A stretch of 7,949 nt of DNA, taken from Candidatus Tayloriibacteriota bacterium (GTDB taxonomy: Bacteria; Patescibacteriota; Minisyncoccia; Phycocordibacterales; JARIHA01). The notes beneath the pieces are model-generated. The model had not been told where the DNA came from. It saw nothing but the letters and a program-made list of their open reading frames with translations, and ran no database searches. Numbering within the stretch: the first letter of the stretch is position 1; each line of letters starts with the position of its first letter. Shown here in pieces: positions 1 to 4,223 of this stretch. The stretch is taken from contig JARIHA010000098.1 of NCBI GenBank assembly GCA_029288475.1, positions 1 to 7,949 of the forward strand. The letters run 5' to 3'. The position numbers and the translations under genes were made by a program.

Positions 1-640
1 CAATAGATATGCCAGTATTCTTCTCTCCTAAGTTTACGATCATTACCGTCTCTCTGTTGCCTGCGCTTATGACTGCACGCGCAATAGCATCGGCCGCAAT
101 ATAAAAAGAAACCGGGATCAAGCCTGCCTTTTTTACAAGCTCAATAGTATTTTCGATTACCTTTTTTGGAAAAACGATCACTGCCACTTCCACCTGACCA
201 GCCCCGTTCACGAGATCATTCGGATATTTAATAACTTGATAATTAAACATCGCCTCGGCCGGAGAAATAGGCACGTTTTCTTCCAACTGAAATTCAATAC
301 TTTGTCGCAATGCCTTTGGCGGGAGATTTGGCAAAGTAGTAGTAAACAAATACGCCTTATCCTCTGGCAATGAAACACTTACAAACTGAAGATTGAATTC
401 CTTTTTAAGTGATCTGAATGCTTTTTCAATTTCCTGGCTGGCTTCTGGTGTGTCAGCATAAATAGCCAACGGAGTGATCTGGCGTTCAGCATGGCGGCCA
501 AGCTTAAAACCTTCGATCGTCTGATGAAATTCAATCAGGCGAATAGAGTGGCTGGAAATATCCAGGCCAACTGAGGGCATGAGCAATGCTTTCGGGGGCG
601 GAAAAAAACGGAGGAATAGATTTTTTTTATCCGTATTCAT
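1..640 (-). CDS. pilM: PilM-like type IV pilus assembly ATPase-fold protein (3' part cut off)
   Basis: The minus-strand frame is open from ATG at 640 to the window edge (213 codons), so the C-terminus is missing. Residues about 24-38 read VGLDISSHSIRLIEF, the actin-like phosphate-1 motif of PilM/SHS2-type proteins. It is followed by the expected segments SLPEDKAYLF and LRQSIEFQLEENVPISPAEA, and near the edge by ETVMIVNLGEKNTGISI, a second actin-fold nucleotide loop. In the known family PilM is a cytoplasmic actin-like protein that binds the PilN N-terminus and links the inner-membrane alignment complex to the PilB/PilC motor, supporting pili and DNA uptake. An AGGA lies 7 nt before the ATG. 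The gene is the last of a minus-strand row, 38 nt after dedA; pilN/pilO would be expected beyond the left edge. The family call is firm; membership of one operon with the upstream genes is inferred. Confidence 0.88.
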   Translation of the reverse strand, partial: MNTDKKNLFLRFFPPPKALLMPSVGLDISSHSIRLIEFHQTIEGFKLGRHAERQITPLAIYADTPEASQEIEKAFRSLKKEFNLQFVSVSLPEDKAYLFTTTLPNLPPKALRQSIEFQLEENVPISPAEAMFNYQVIKYPNDLVNGAGQVEVAVIVFPKKVIENTIELVKKAGLIPVSFYIAADAIARAVISAGNRETVMIVNLGEKNTGISI

Positions 641-653
641 ATAGCTGTCCTTT

Positions 654-659
654 ATTATA
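654..659 (-). promoter_or_regulatory. Possible -10 box (TATAAT) ahead of pilM
   Basis: A perfect TATAAT lies on the minus strand 13 nt before the pilM ATG, between dedA and pilM. The best -35 at 17-bp spacing (CTAGCA, 677-682) matches only 3 of 6. If used, it would give pilM its own message with a leader of about 6 nt and would place the AGGA upstream of the transcript start. Read-through from dedA is equally possible. Confidence 0.35.
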
Positions 660-678
660 CCGCAGCTAGGAAGTAGTG

Positions 679-1290
679 CTAGTGTTTCGAATTGGTTTTT
701 TTGCGAGCTGAGAGATATTCGTAGAGAATAGGCAGGAAAGAAATCAGGATAATTAGCAGAATGATAGGAAGAATATAATGATCTATGTTTGGTATTGAAT
801 TACCTAGGAAATAACCAAGGCCCGATAAACAGATTACCCACGAAGCACCTCCTATCGCATTGTAGGCAAGAAATTTTCGATAATTCATCGTACCTACCCC
901 GGCAAGTATTGGGGCAAAGGTTCGTACAATTGGCACAAAGCGTGCGAGGACGATGGCCTTTGCTCCGTATTTTTCATAGAAAGCATGTGAACGTTCAACA
1001 TGCTTCTTTCTAAAGAAAAAAGAGTCTTCGCGCGTGAAGATGCGTACTCCAATATATGAACCAAAAGAATAACCCACGCTATCCCCTGCTATGGCAGCTA
1101 TCACGCAACCAATAACCAAAAACCATATGCTAAAAAGATGCTGTGAAGCCAAAAGCCCCGCTGTAAAAAGAAGCGAGTCGCCCGGCAGAAAGAACCCGAA
1201 AAAAAGTCCTGACTCTGCGAAGATAACTGCAAAAACACCGAGAATACCTATGGCCTTAATTATAACGAGCGGATCTAAAAAATGAAGCAT
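679..1290 (-). CDS. DedA family (VTT domain) membrane protein
   Basis: This 203-aa integral membrane protein has the full DedA/SNARE-associated signature: E26, then FFLPGDS with D38, then AAIAGDSVGY at 65-74, then RFVPIVRTFAPILAG at 117-131 with R117 and R123. The spacing E26-D38-R117-R123 equals that of the residues reported essential in E. coli YqjA/YghB (E39, D51, R130, R136). Hydrophobic stretches cover about 8-34 (re-entrant/TM), 40-66, 140-162 and 170-192, and the tail is basic. DedA proteins sit in the cytoplasmic membrane; several recycle undecaprenyl phosphate or scramble lipids and support proton-motive-force homeostasis. Which activity applies here cannot be read from sequence. The gene lies 24 nt after the tRNA-binding protein. 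No clear Shine-Dalgarno is visible; a TATTAT (1302-1307) 11 nt before the ATG is a weak internal promoter candidate without a -35. Confidence 0.93.
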   Translation of the reverse strand: MLHFLDPLVIIKAIGILGVFAVIFAESGLFFGFFLPGDSLLFTAGLLASQHLFSIWFLVIGCVIAAIAGDSVGYSFGSYIGVRIFTREDSFFFRKKHVERSHAFYEKYGAKAIVLARFVPIVRTFAPILAGVGTMNYRKFLAYNAIGGASWVICLSGLGYFLGNSIPNIDHYILPIILLIILISFLPILYEYLSARKKTNSKH

Positions 1291-1314
1291 AGTGAAGTTT
1301 AATAATACAGTTCC

Positions 1315-1644
1315 TTATTTCGCTTTAGTACCCTGCGGAATGTCTGGGTGTGGCTCAAGAAGGGAAAAAGCGCCTGTTTCCGTGCTGACTGCAAAAAGCA
1401 TACCGTTGCTTTCATGACCTCTGATCACTCGGGGTTCAAGATTGGTTACAAACATGCACTTTTTTCCTACCAAGTCCTGCTCATTCGGATAATAGAGCGC
1501 AATACCGGAAACGATCTGTCTTGGTTTTTCCTCTGCAAAATCCACCATAAGCTTAAGAAGCTTATCCGTATCAGGAATTTTTTCCACACTCAGTATCTTC
1601 CCCACCGTTACCTCCACTTTTTTAAAATCTTCAAATGTGATCAT
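1315..1644 (-). CDS. Stand-alone tRNA-binding protein, MetRS C-terminal/Trbp111-like OB fold
   Basis: The 109-aa product is a single EMAP-II/OB-fold tRNA-binding domain. Diagnostic segments are ITFEDFKKVEVTVGKIL (2-18), TDKLLKL (26-32), RQIVSGIALYYP (42-53), VGKKCMFVTNLEPR (59-72) and the closing ESNGMLFAV (78-86). This domain is the C-terminal dimerisation and tRNA-elbow module of many methionyl-tRNA synthetases. As a free protein it resembles Trbp111 or the 'MetRS beta subunit', which binds tRNA non-specifically as a dimer and may assist a MetRS lacking its own tail. CsaA is a related alternative, but the length and the ITFEDF start favour the MetRS-beta type. It lies 9 nt after ruvX, so the two are almost certainly co-transcribed. 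Only a weak AAAAGA precedes the ATG. Confidence 0.9.
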   Translation of the reverse strand: MITFEDFKKVEVTVGKILSVEKIPDTDKLLKLMVDFAEEKPRQIVSGIALYYPNEQDLVGKKCMFVTNLEPRVIRGHESNGMLFAVSTETGAFSLLEPHPDIPQGTKAK

Positions 1645-1653
1645 GTCTTTTAT

Positions 1654-2064
1654 TTATTGTTTGTTAATCCTTTCTTCATCCTTGTATGCCTCCTTATCCA
1701 AATAACTTTTAAGAATCAGTGCGGCGGCGGAAGCGTCGAGCATAGCATTCTTTCCCTGGAGATGCTCCGCCTCGGCAGAAGTCATAAACTCCGGCTCAAG
1801 GTAGACTGGCAAGCCTGTTGCCTTTTCCAAGGCTTCCTTAGTCTTGTATACCTCTTTCATAATGACGTTCTCCTCCTGCTTGAAATTTTTCGATTCGCCC
1901 ATGACTATAGCACCTACTTTCTGCTTGGTGCAAAGCTCTCCGATGGATTTTATGAGCGATTCGTTGTTTGGCAAGACACTATGGGCCATGGCAAACTGCC
2001 CGCCTTCATCAGAAAGCGCGATGCCAACCCTCTTTTTACCAAAATCGATTCCCAGGTATCTCAT
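1654..2064 (-). CDS. ruvX: RuvX/YqgF-type Holliday junction resolvase-like nuclease
   Basis: The 136-aa length is normal for the family. The N-terminus RYLGIDFGKKRVGIALSD is the RNase H-fold DxGxxRxG motif with candidate metal ligand D7. The C-terminal segment LDASAAALILKSYLD supplies D110. YqgF/RuvX in E. coli takes part in 16S rRNA 5'-end processing and is a predicted Holliday-junction resolvase of the RNase H superfamily. The centre is divergent: where bacteria usually show GLP-type and DER-TT motifs, this protein has MGESKNFKQEEN (55-66) and LEPEFMTSAEAE (89-100), so E90 or E92 would have to stand in for the usual D/E. I have the impression that such variants occur in CPR genomes, but this is unverified. 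It heads the minus-strand row and is divergent from tRNA-Ser. Confidence 0.88.
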   Translation of the reverse strand: MRYLGIDFGKKRVGIALSDEGGQFAMAHSVLPNNESLIKSIGELCTKQKVGAIVMGESKNFKQEENVIMKEVYKTKEALEKATGLPVYLEPEFMTSAEAEHLQGKNAMLDASAAALILKSYLDKEAYKDEERINKQ

Positions 2065-2077
2065 ATGACTTATTGTT

Positions 2078-2107
2078 ATTCTACACTAAAAAATATTGCA
2101 ATGCCCA
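2078..2107 (-). promoter_or_regulatory. Candidate promoter of ruvX and the downstream row
   Basis: On the minus strand TGGGCA (2102-2107, 4/6 to TTGACA) and TAGAAT (2078-2083, 5/6 to TATAAT) are separated by 18 bp. The -10 ends 13 nt before the ruvX ATG, giving a leader of about 7 nt. It overlaps the divergent tRNA promoter. Confidence 0.45.
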
Positions 2108-2123
2108 TTTTTTCTGATATTAT
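2096..2123 (+). promoter_or_regulatory. Candidate promoter of tRNA-Ser
   Basis: TTGCAA (2096-2101) and TATTAT (2118-2123) are separated by 16 bp. Transcription would start near 2130, about 36 nt before the mature tRNA 5' end, leaving a short leader for RNase P removal. The -35 box lies just beside the ruvX -35 on the opposite strand, so polymerases on the two promoters could compete. Confidence 0.5.
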
Positions 2124-2165
2124 GCCTTGTATCGCTCACATAAGTAAGAGAAGCGAAAAAGCTTT

Positions 2166-2252
2166 GGATGGGTGGCTGAGCGGTCTAAAGCAACGGTCTT
2201 GAAAACCGTCACGCTGGAAACGGCGTCGTGAGTTCGAATCTCACCCCATCCG
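2166..2252 (+). tRNA. tRNA-Ser (anticodon TGA)
   Basis: The 87-nt class II tRNA folds by eye. Acceptor GGATGGG (2166-2172) pairs with CCCATCC (2245-2251), with discriminator G at 2252. The anticodon stem ACGGT/ACCGT (2193-2197, 2205-2209) holds loop CTTGAAA with anticodon TGA at 2200-2202, reading UCA. A long variable arm has an ACGC/GCGT stem. The T arm is GTGAG/CTCAC around TTCGAAT (2228-2244). The long variable arm and discriminator G are serine identity features. No CCA is encoded (the sequence continues CAT), so a CCA-adding enzyme is required. Confidence 0.97.
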
Positions 2253-2255
2253 CAT

Positions 2256-2291
2256 CAAACAAAAACACTCAGTAATGAGTGTTTTTGTTTG
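2256..2291 (+). terminator. Rho-independent terminator of tRNA-Ser
   Basis: A perfect 16-bp stem, CAAACAAAAACACTCA paired with 2276-2291, closes a GTAA loop starting 4 nt after the tRNA. The U-rich run lies within the 3' arm (GTTTTTGTTT). The symmetry would allow it to act on both strands. Confidence 0.85.
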
Positions 2292-2300
2292 CCTAATAGA

Positions 2301-2318
2301 GATGGGGTGAGATTCGAA
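2301..2318 (-). repeat. Inverted 18-nt copy of the tRNA-Ser 3' end
   Basis: Positions 2301-2318 are the exact reverse complement of tRNA positions 2233-2250 (T loop, T-stem 3' half, most of the acceptor 3' strand). The match stops one base before the discriminator side and after GAA on the other. The terminator lies between the two copies, so 2233-2318 is a nested inverted repeat. tRNA 3' ends are classic integration sites, but att copies should be direct repeats, so this is a rearranged or captured fragment rather than a simple attR. Confidence 0.85.
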
Positions 2319-2389
2319 AGCCGGAGCGAATGTGAGCCCAGCAGGGCGAACCGCGAGGCGGGGTCGCGGAAATTTCCGAGCGGCGGCGA

Positions 2390-2413
2390 GGAAATTATCC
2401 GTGACCAAATTTC
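2390..2413 (+). repeat. 24-nt direct repeat, left copy
   Basis: The core AAATTATCCGTGACC plus flanks is shared with 3774-3797, with 22 of 24 positions identical and both differences G/A. The two copies lie near the ends of the GC-rich accessory segment. It may be a dispersed repeat of this genome or a junction of the inserted segment. A perfect 12-bp palindrome CGGAAATTTCCG sits just upstream at 2367-2378. Confidence 0.7.
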
Positions 2414-2444
2414 TCTCACCTATCCGCACAGTAAGATTATCGGT

Positions 2445-2725
2445 TTGGTTTAATAATAGATTAAACGGAGAACGCAAGGTAAAATCTAGCGTTTTTTCGT
2501 TTAAAATACAGTTCTGAAGTAGAAAACTCAAAAATTGTCGTTTTCCTCAACTTCGGAACTCATAAAAATCTCTTTTGCTCTTTTAGTATATTTAGTATGA
2601 TATTTGCAGTGAGATAAAACTGTTCGTCTGCATCAGAATGGTCCTGCATTTGCTCCAATGTTTCAGCCTGCTTTTCCTTCTTTCAAAAGGCTGTCATACA
2701 TTTCATCTGTAATTCGCCTTGTCTG
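2445..2725 (-). pseudogene. Relic of a serine (large resolvase-type) recombinase C-terminus
   Basis: Reading the minus strand downward from about 2725, familiar recombinase C-terminal segments appear in order but in shifting frames: ITDEMYDSLLKE, then KQAETLEQMQDHSDADEQFY and LTANIILNILK, then RAKEIFMSSEVEE, then RQFLSFLLQNCILNEKTLDF and TLRSPFNLLL. At least three frameshifts separate them. Two look like loss of one A from an A run, near 2581-2584 and 2541-2544. No N-terminal catalytic domain (serine nucleophile motif) or zinc-ribbon region is present. In the known family this coiled-coil part serves large serine recombinases that integrate or excise mobile DNA. Here it is non-functional and marks an old insertion. 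The last frame runs on without a stop to 2241, through the inverted tRNA fragment and the terminator. Identification is from memory of the family, not from a search. Confidence 0.72.
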
Positions 2726-2777
2726 AACCGATTGAAGAAATAGGAAGGATGCTCGGCGGTTGGAACGGTCAGCTCGC

Positions 2778-2811
2778 AAAACAAAACTCCCCTAACGGTT
2801 AGTTAGAGGAG
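2778..2811 (-). terminator. Minus-strand terminator after the template-like repeat
   Basis: On the minus strand CTCC-T-CTAAC, loop TAACC, then GTTAG-G-GGAG form a 9-bp stem with one mismatch, followed by TTTTGTTTT. It lies 12 nt past the end of the template-like repeat, so any minus-strand RNA carrying that repeat would end here. Confidence 0.7.
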
Positions 2812-2823
2812 AAACGAAAAGAG

Positions 2824-2871
2824 TTGCGGACACCGCAGACGGGTTGTTGCCGTCGAAGTTATTGTCGAGCC
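2824..2871 (-). repeat. DGR template-repeat-like copy of the 180-aa gene's 3' end
   Basis: These 48 nt match 3008-3055 with six differences. In the coding sense the copy reads RLDNNFDGNNPSAVSA, rich in AAC/AAT codons as DGR template repeats are. Five of the six differences are at adenines of this copy (A to G three times, A to T, A to C); the sixth is T to C. The copy holds 12 such adenines, so 5 of 12 A positions changed against 1 of 36 others. The 21 nt at the 3' end are identical. Homology stops at about 2871, so as a template it would be short or truncated. The alternative is a degraded second copy of the gene's end. It is not preceded by a coding start of its own. Confidence 0.6.
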
Positions 2872-2886
2872 TCGATTTTATCATAC

Positions 2887-2920
2887 AAAAAAATAACCCC
2901 CTGCACGTTCGTACAGAGGG
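2887..2920 (-). terminator. Terminator of the 180-aa gene
   Basis: On the minus strand CCCTCTGTAC, loop GAAC, GTGCAGGGGG form an uninterrupted 10-bp stem with two G-U pairs, followed directly by TTATTTTTTT. It lies about 83 nt after the stop codon at 3003 and before the template-like repeat, so the two would normally be on separate transcripts. Confidence 0.85.
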
Positions 2921-3002
2921 TAATTGAAGATTTCGTAAACCTTCAAAAATGCGAGGACAAAGGGCAAAGGTCCAAAAGACCAAGGTGCCTGAGTCCAAAG
3001 TT

Positions 3003-3545
3003 CTAACTTGCGGACACCGCAGACGGGTCGAGGCCGTCGAAGTTGCTGCCGAGCCAGTCGTTGCCCTGCCGCCAGTGACCACCAAAGAAGCACAGGTAGC
3101 GCACGCACAGGCCGCCGCCCGAGTCGCGGTAAACCGTACCCCAGAAGTAGATGTAGCGGGTTTCGCCCTTTTCATCCACTTTCCAGTCCTCTGGAATGAG
3201 GTGCGGGTTGTCCAGGAGGTAGTCGAGCAAGTTGGCATTGAAGACCATTTCGTCGGCGAGTTCCTTGCGGAGCTTGTTGCCTTCGATGCTCTTGCCGTCC
3301 TGCTGGTTCTTGCTCAAGTGCAATCGCACTTTTGCAGGGTCCCACGTGAACTTCCCGCCCTTCTTGTGTTCTTCGACTTTCCAGCCGTCGTACGGAATAC
3401 GAGGGTCGGCGTCGAGGTCAATCACGTGCTCTTTAATAACGACTTCCGAGCGGTTGGCGAGGAAGTTCCTAACACCTTGCTCGCCGCCGAGCTTATTGAA
3501 CACCGCTTCCATTTCATCAAATGTAAACTTGCCGTATTTTGCCAT
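3003..3545 (-). CDS. Hypothetical protein, likely DGR target (variable C-terminus)
   Basis: The 180-aa soluble protein has no signal peptide or membrane segment. The N-terminus MAKYGKFTFDEMEAVFNKLG (1-20) followed by GGEQGVRNFLANR is a short helical module that I recall at the start of many unnamed CPR proteins. Residues 40-125 are mixed charged sequence. The C-terminal part, about 131-180, is aromatic and glycine-rich (YIYFWGTVYRDSGGG, VRYLCFFGGHWRQGNDW) and ends LGSNFDGLDPSAVSAS. The nucleotides of that ending match a nearby template-like repeat with adenine-biased differences, as in targets of diversity-generating retroelements. Candidate varied positions are G143-G145, G155-G156, R159-N162, G166, S167, L172 and D173. 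Such proteins are usually ligand-binding, but no ligand can be named. The start is supported by GAAAGG 9 nt upstream. At roughly 57% GC in a sampled stretch it is richer than its neighbours. Reverse transcriptase and Avd are absent from the window. Confidence 0.85.
   Translation of the reverse strand: MAKYGKFTFDEMEAVFNKLGGEQGVRNFLANRSEVVIKEHVIDLDADPRIPYDGWKVEEHKKGGKFTWDPAKVRLHLSKNQQDGKSIEGNKLRKELADEMVFNANLLDYLLDNPHLIPEDWKVDEKGETRYIYFWGTVYRDSGGGLCVRYLCFFGGHWRQGNDWLGSNFDGLDPSAVSAS
3008..3055 (-). repeat. Variable-repeat-like 3' end of the 180-aa gene
   Basis: This is the partner of 2824-2871, offset by exactly 184 nt with no gap. The gene's stop codon follows 2 nt beyond its 3' end. The conserved end contains TGCGG-ACA-CCGCA (3009-3021), a 5-bp hairpin. 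DGR target ends often carry a GC-rich initiation site and a nearby hairpin, and this block could play both parts. Confidence 0.6.
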
Positions 3546-3700
3546 AGTAGTCTGCCTTTCAACTGATAGTTGTGGTTTACCATGTCCCTGATAGAGACAG
3601 GTCTAGACTTTTTCGTAGTCATAGCCAGAAAACCTTGATTTTGGGCTTATTTCAAGGGCTTGTGGCTATGACTACTGCAAGTTAGTGGTAAAGAGCTTAC
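3546..3700 (-). promoter_or_regulatory. Structured 5' leader of the 180-aa gene
   Basis: From the predicted start near 3700 the leader is about 155 nt. It contains a perfect 13-bp inverted repeat GTAGTCATAGCCA (3615-3627) / TGGCTATGACTAC (3663-3675), with a nested CCTTGA/TCAAGG pair (3633-3638, 3652-3657) in its 35-nt loop. It is not followed by a U run, so it is not a simple terminator. The 5' arm also holds AGTAGTC (RNA from 3676 to 3670), complementary to GACTACT (3552-3546) directly before the ATG, so two alternative pairings exist. TTTACC and GGTAAA flank the hairpin as a possible outer stem. No known riboswitch class was recognised. Confidence 0.5.
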
Positions 3701-3706
3701 TACACT

Positions 3707-3735
3707 ATAATACTACTTTTAAGCGTATTTGTCAA
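3707..3735 (-). promoter_or_regulatory. Strong sigma70-type promoter of the 180-aa gene
   Basis: TTGACA (3730-3735, 6/6) and TATTAT (3707-3712, 5/6) are separated by 17 bp on the minus strand. This is the best consensus promoter in the window, with start expected near 3700. Confidence 0.75.
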
Positions 3736-3773
3736 ACAGCTAATTTTTGACTCCTATGTGCAAATTAGGCCGC

Positions 3774-3797
3774 GAAAATTATCCGTGACCGAATTTC
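3774..3797 (+). repeat. 24-nt direct repeat, right copy
   Basis: Second copy of the repeat at 2390-2413 (22/24). It ends 4 nt before the extended -10 of the deaminase gene, where a -35 would lie. It is thus either the right boundary of the accessory segment or part of the deaminase promoter. Confidence 0.7.
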
Positions 3798-3800
3798 ACA

Positions 3801-3809
3801 TGCTATAAT
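3801..3809 (+). promoter_or_regulatory. Extended -10 promoter of the deaminase gene, leaderless
   Basis: TGCTATAAT is a perfect extended -10 and ends 6 nt before the ATG at 3816. Transcription would therefore begin at or next to the start codon. No convincing -35 is present, as expected for extended -10 promoters. Confidence 0.7.
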
Positions 3810-3815
3810 CCATTC

Positions 3816-4223
3816 ATGAATTTTGAACAACTGTATACCGAAGCGGTTAAAATTAATCCGTCTAGAAAACTCTCTCCATCTGCCAATTGTGGCGGTGTAG
3901 GTTCAGCTTTGATAACTGCAAAAGGTAAGATATATACAGGAATTTGTATTGATACCTATTGTGGCCTAGGATTCTGTGCCGAACATTCTGCAATTGCTGA
4001 AATGCTAAAGAACGGTGAATCAGAAATTAAGGAGATACTCGCTGTTAAAGAGAGATTTGATAATGCAGTCATCTCACCCTGTGGTAGATGTCGAGAATTA
4101 ATGCTTCAAATTGATCCAAAAAATAAAGATACGATTGTTTATATAGCTAAGGACAAAGAAATGAAACTTTCCGAACTTTTACCAGAACACTGGATGAAGC
4201 AGTACGAACAATACGAAAACTAA
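3816..4223 (+). CDS. Cytidine deaminase-like zinc enzyme, blasticidin-S deaminase type
   Basis: The 135-aa length fits the small CDA fold. The zinc site is complete: C54 in FCAEHSAIAEML with proton-shuttle E56, and C89 and C92 in SPCGRCREL. VGSALITAKGKIYTGICID (28-46) is the usual strand pair before the site, and KLSELLPEHW (117-126) is the C-terminal ELLP motif. Family enzymes hydrolyse (deoxy)cytidine to (deoxy)uridine plus ammonia in the cytoplasm for pyrimidine salvage. The Arg in PCGRC and the spacing toward ELLP also resemble blasticidin-S deaminase, so the substrate could be a cytosine nucleoside antibiotic. In an organism with reduced nucleotide synthesis, salvage is the simpler reading. 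The message appears leaderless. The stop overlaps the stop of the convergent 588-aa gene by 4 bp, and no terminator separates them. Confidence 0.88.
   Translation: MNFEQLYTEAVKINPSRKLSPSANCGGVGSALITAKGKIYTGICIDTYCGLGFCAEHSAIAEMLKNGESEIKEILAVKERFDNAVISPCGRCRELMLQIDPKNKDTIVYIAKDKEMKLSELLPEHWMKQYEQYEN

Noticed and set aside
1348..2202. Plus-strand open frame of 284 codons
   Set aside because: It lies antisense to the tRNA-binding protein gene and ruvX and ends inside tRNA-Ser; the minus-strand products have clear family motifs, so it is a shadow.
2233..2318. Standard attL/attR of an element integrated in tRNA-Ser
   Set aside because: The second tRNA copy is inverted and only 50 nt away; integration would leave direct repeats at the element's ends.
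2792..3238. Minus-strand frame of 148 codons including the template-like repeat
   Set aside because: Its first half is an off-frame reading of the 180-aa gene and a terminator lies inside it; only the repeat portion resembles the gene's end. Not a gene.
2949..3591. Long plus-strand open frames (205 and 119 codons) opposite the 180-aa gene
   Set aside because: GC-rich antisense shadows; the minus-strand frame has promoter, ribosome site, terminator and familiar N-terminus.
3585..3602. Near-palindrome TCCCTGATAGAGACA resembling a tet operator half
   Set aside because: Only one half-site-like stretch with a central mismatch, and no TetR-type gene nearby; coincidence is likely.
3615..3675. 13-bp inverted repeat as a transposon (MITE) or terminator
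   Set aside because: No target-site duplication and no T run on either strand; its position inside a predicted leader fits an RNA structure better.
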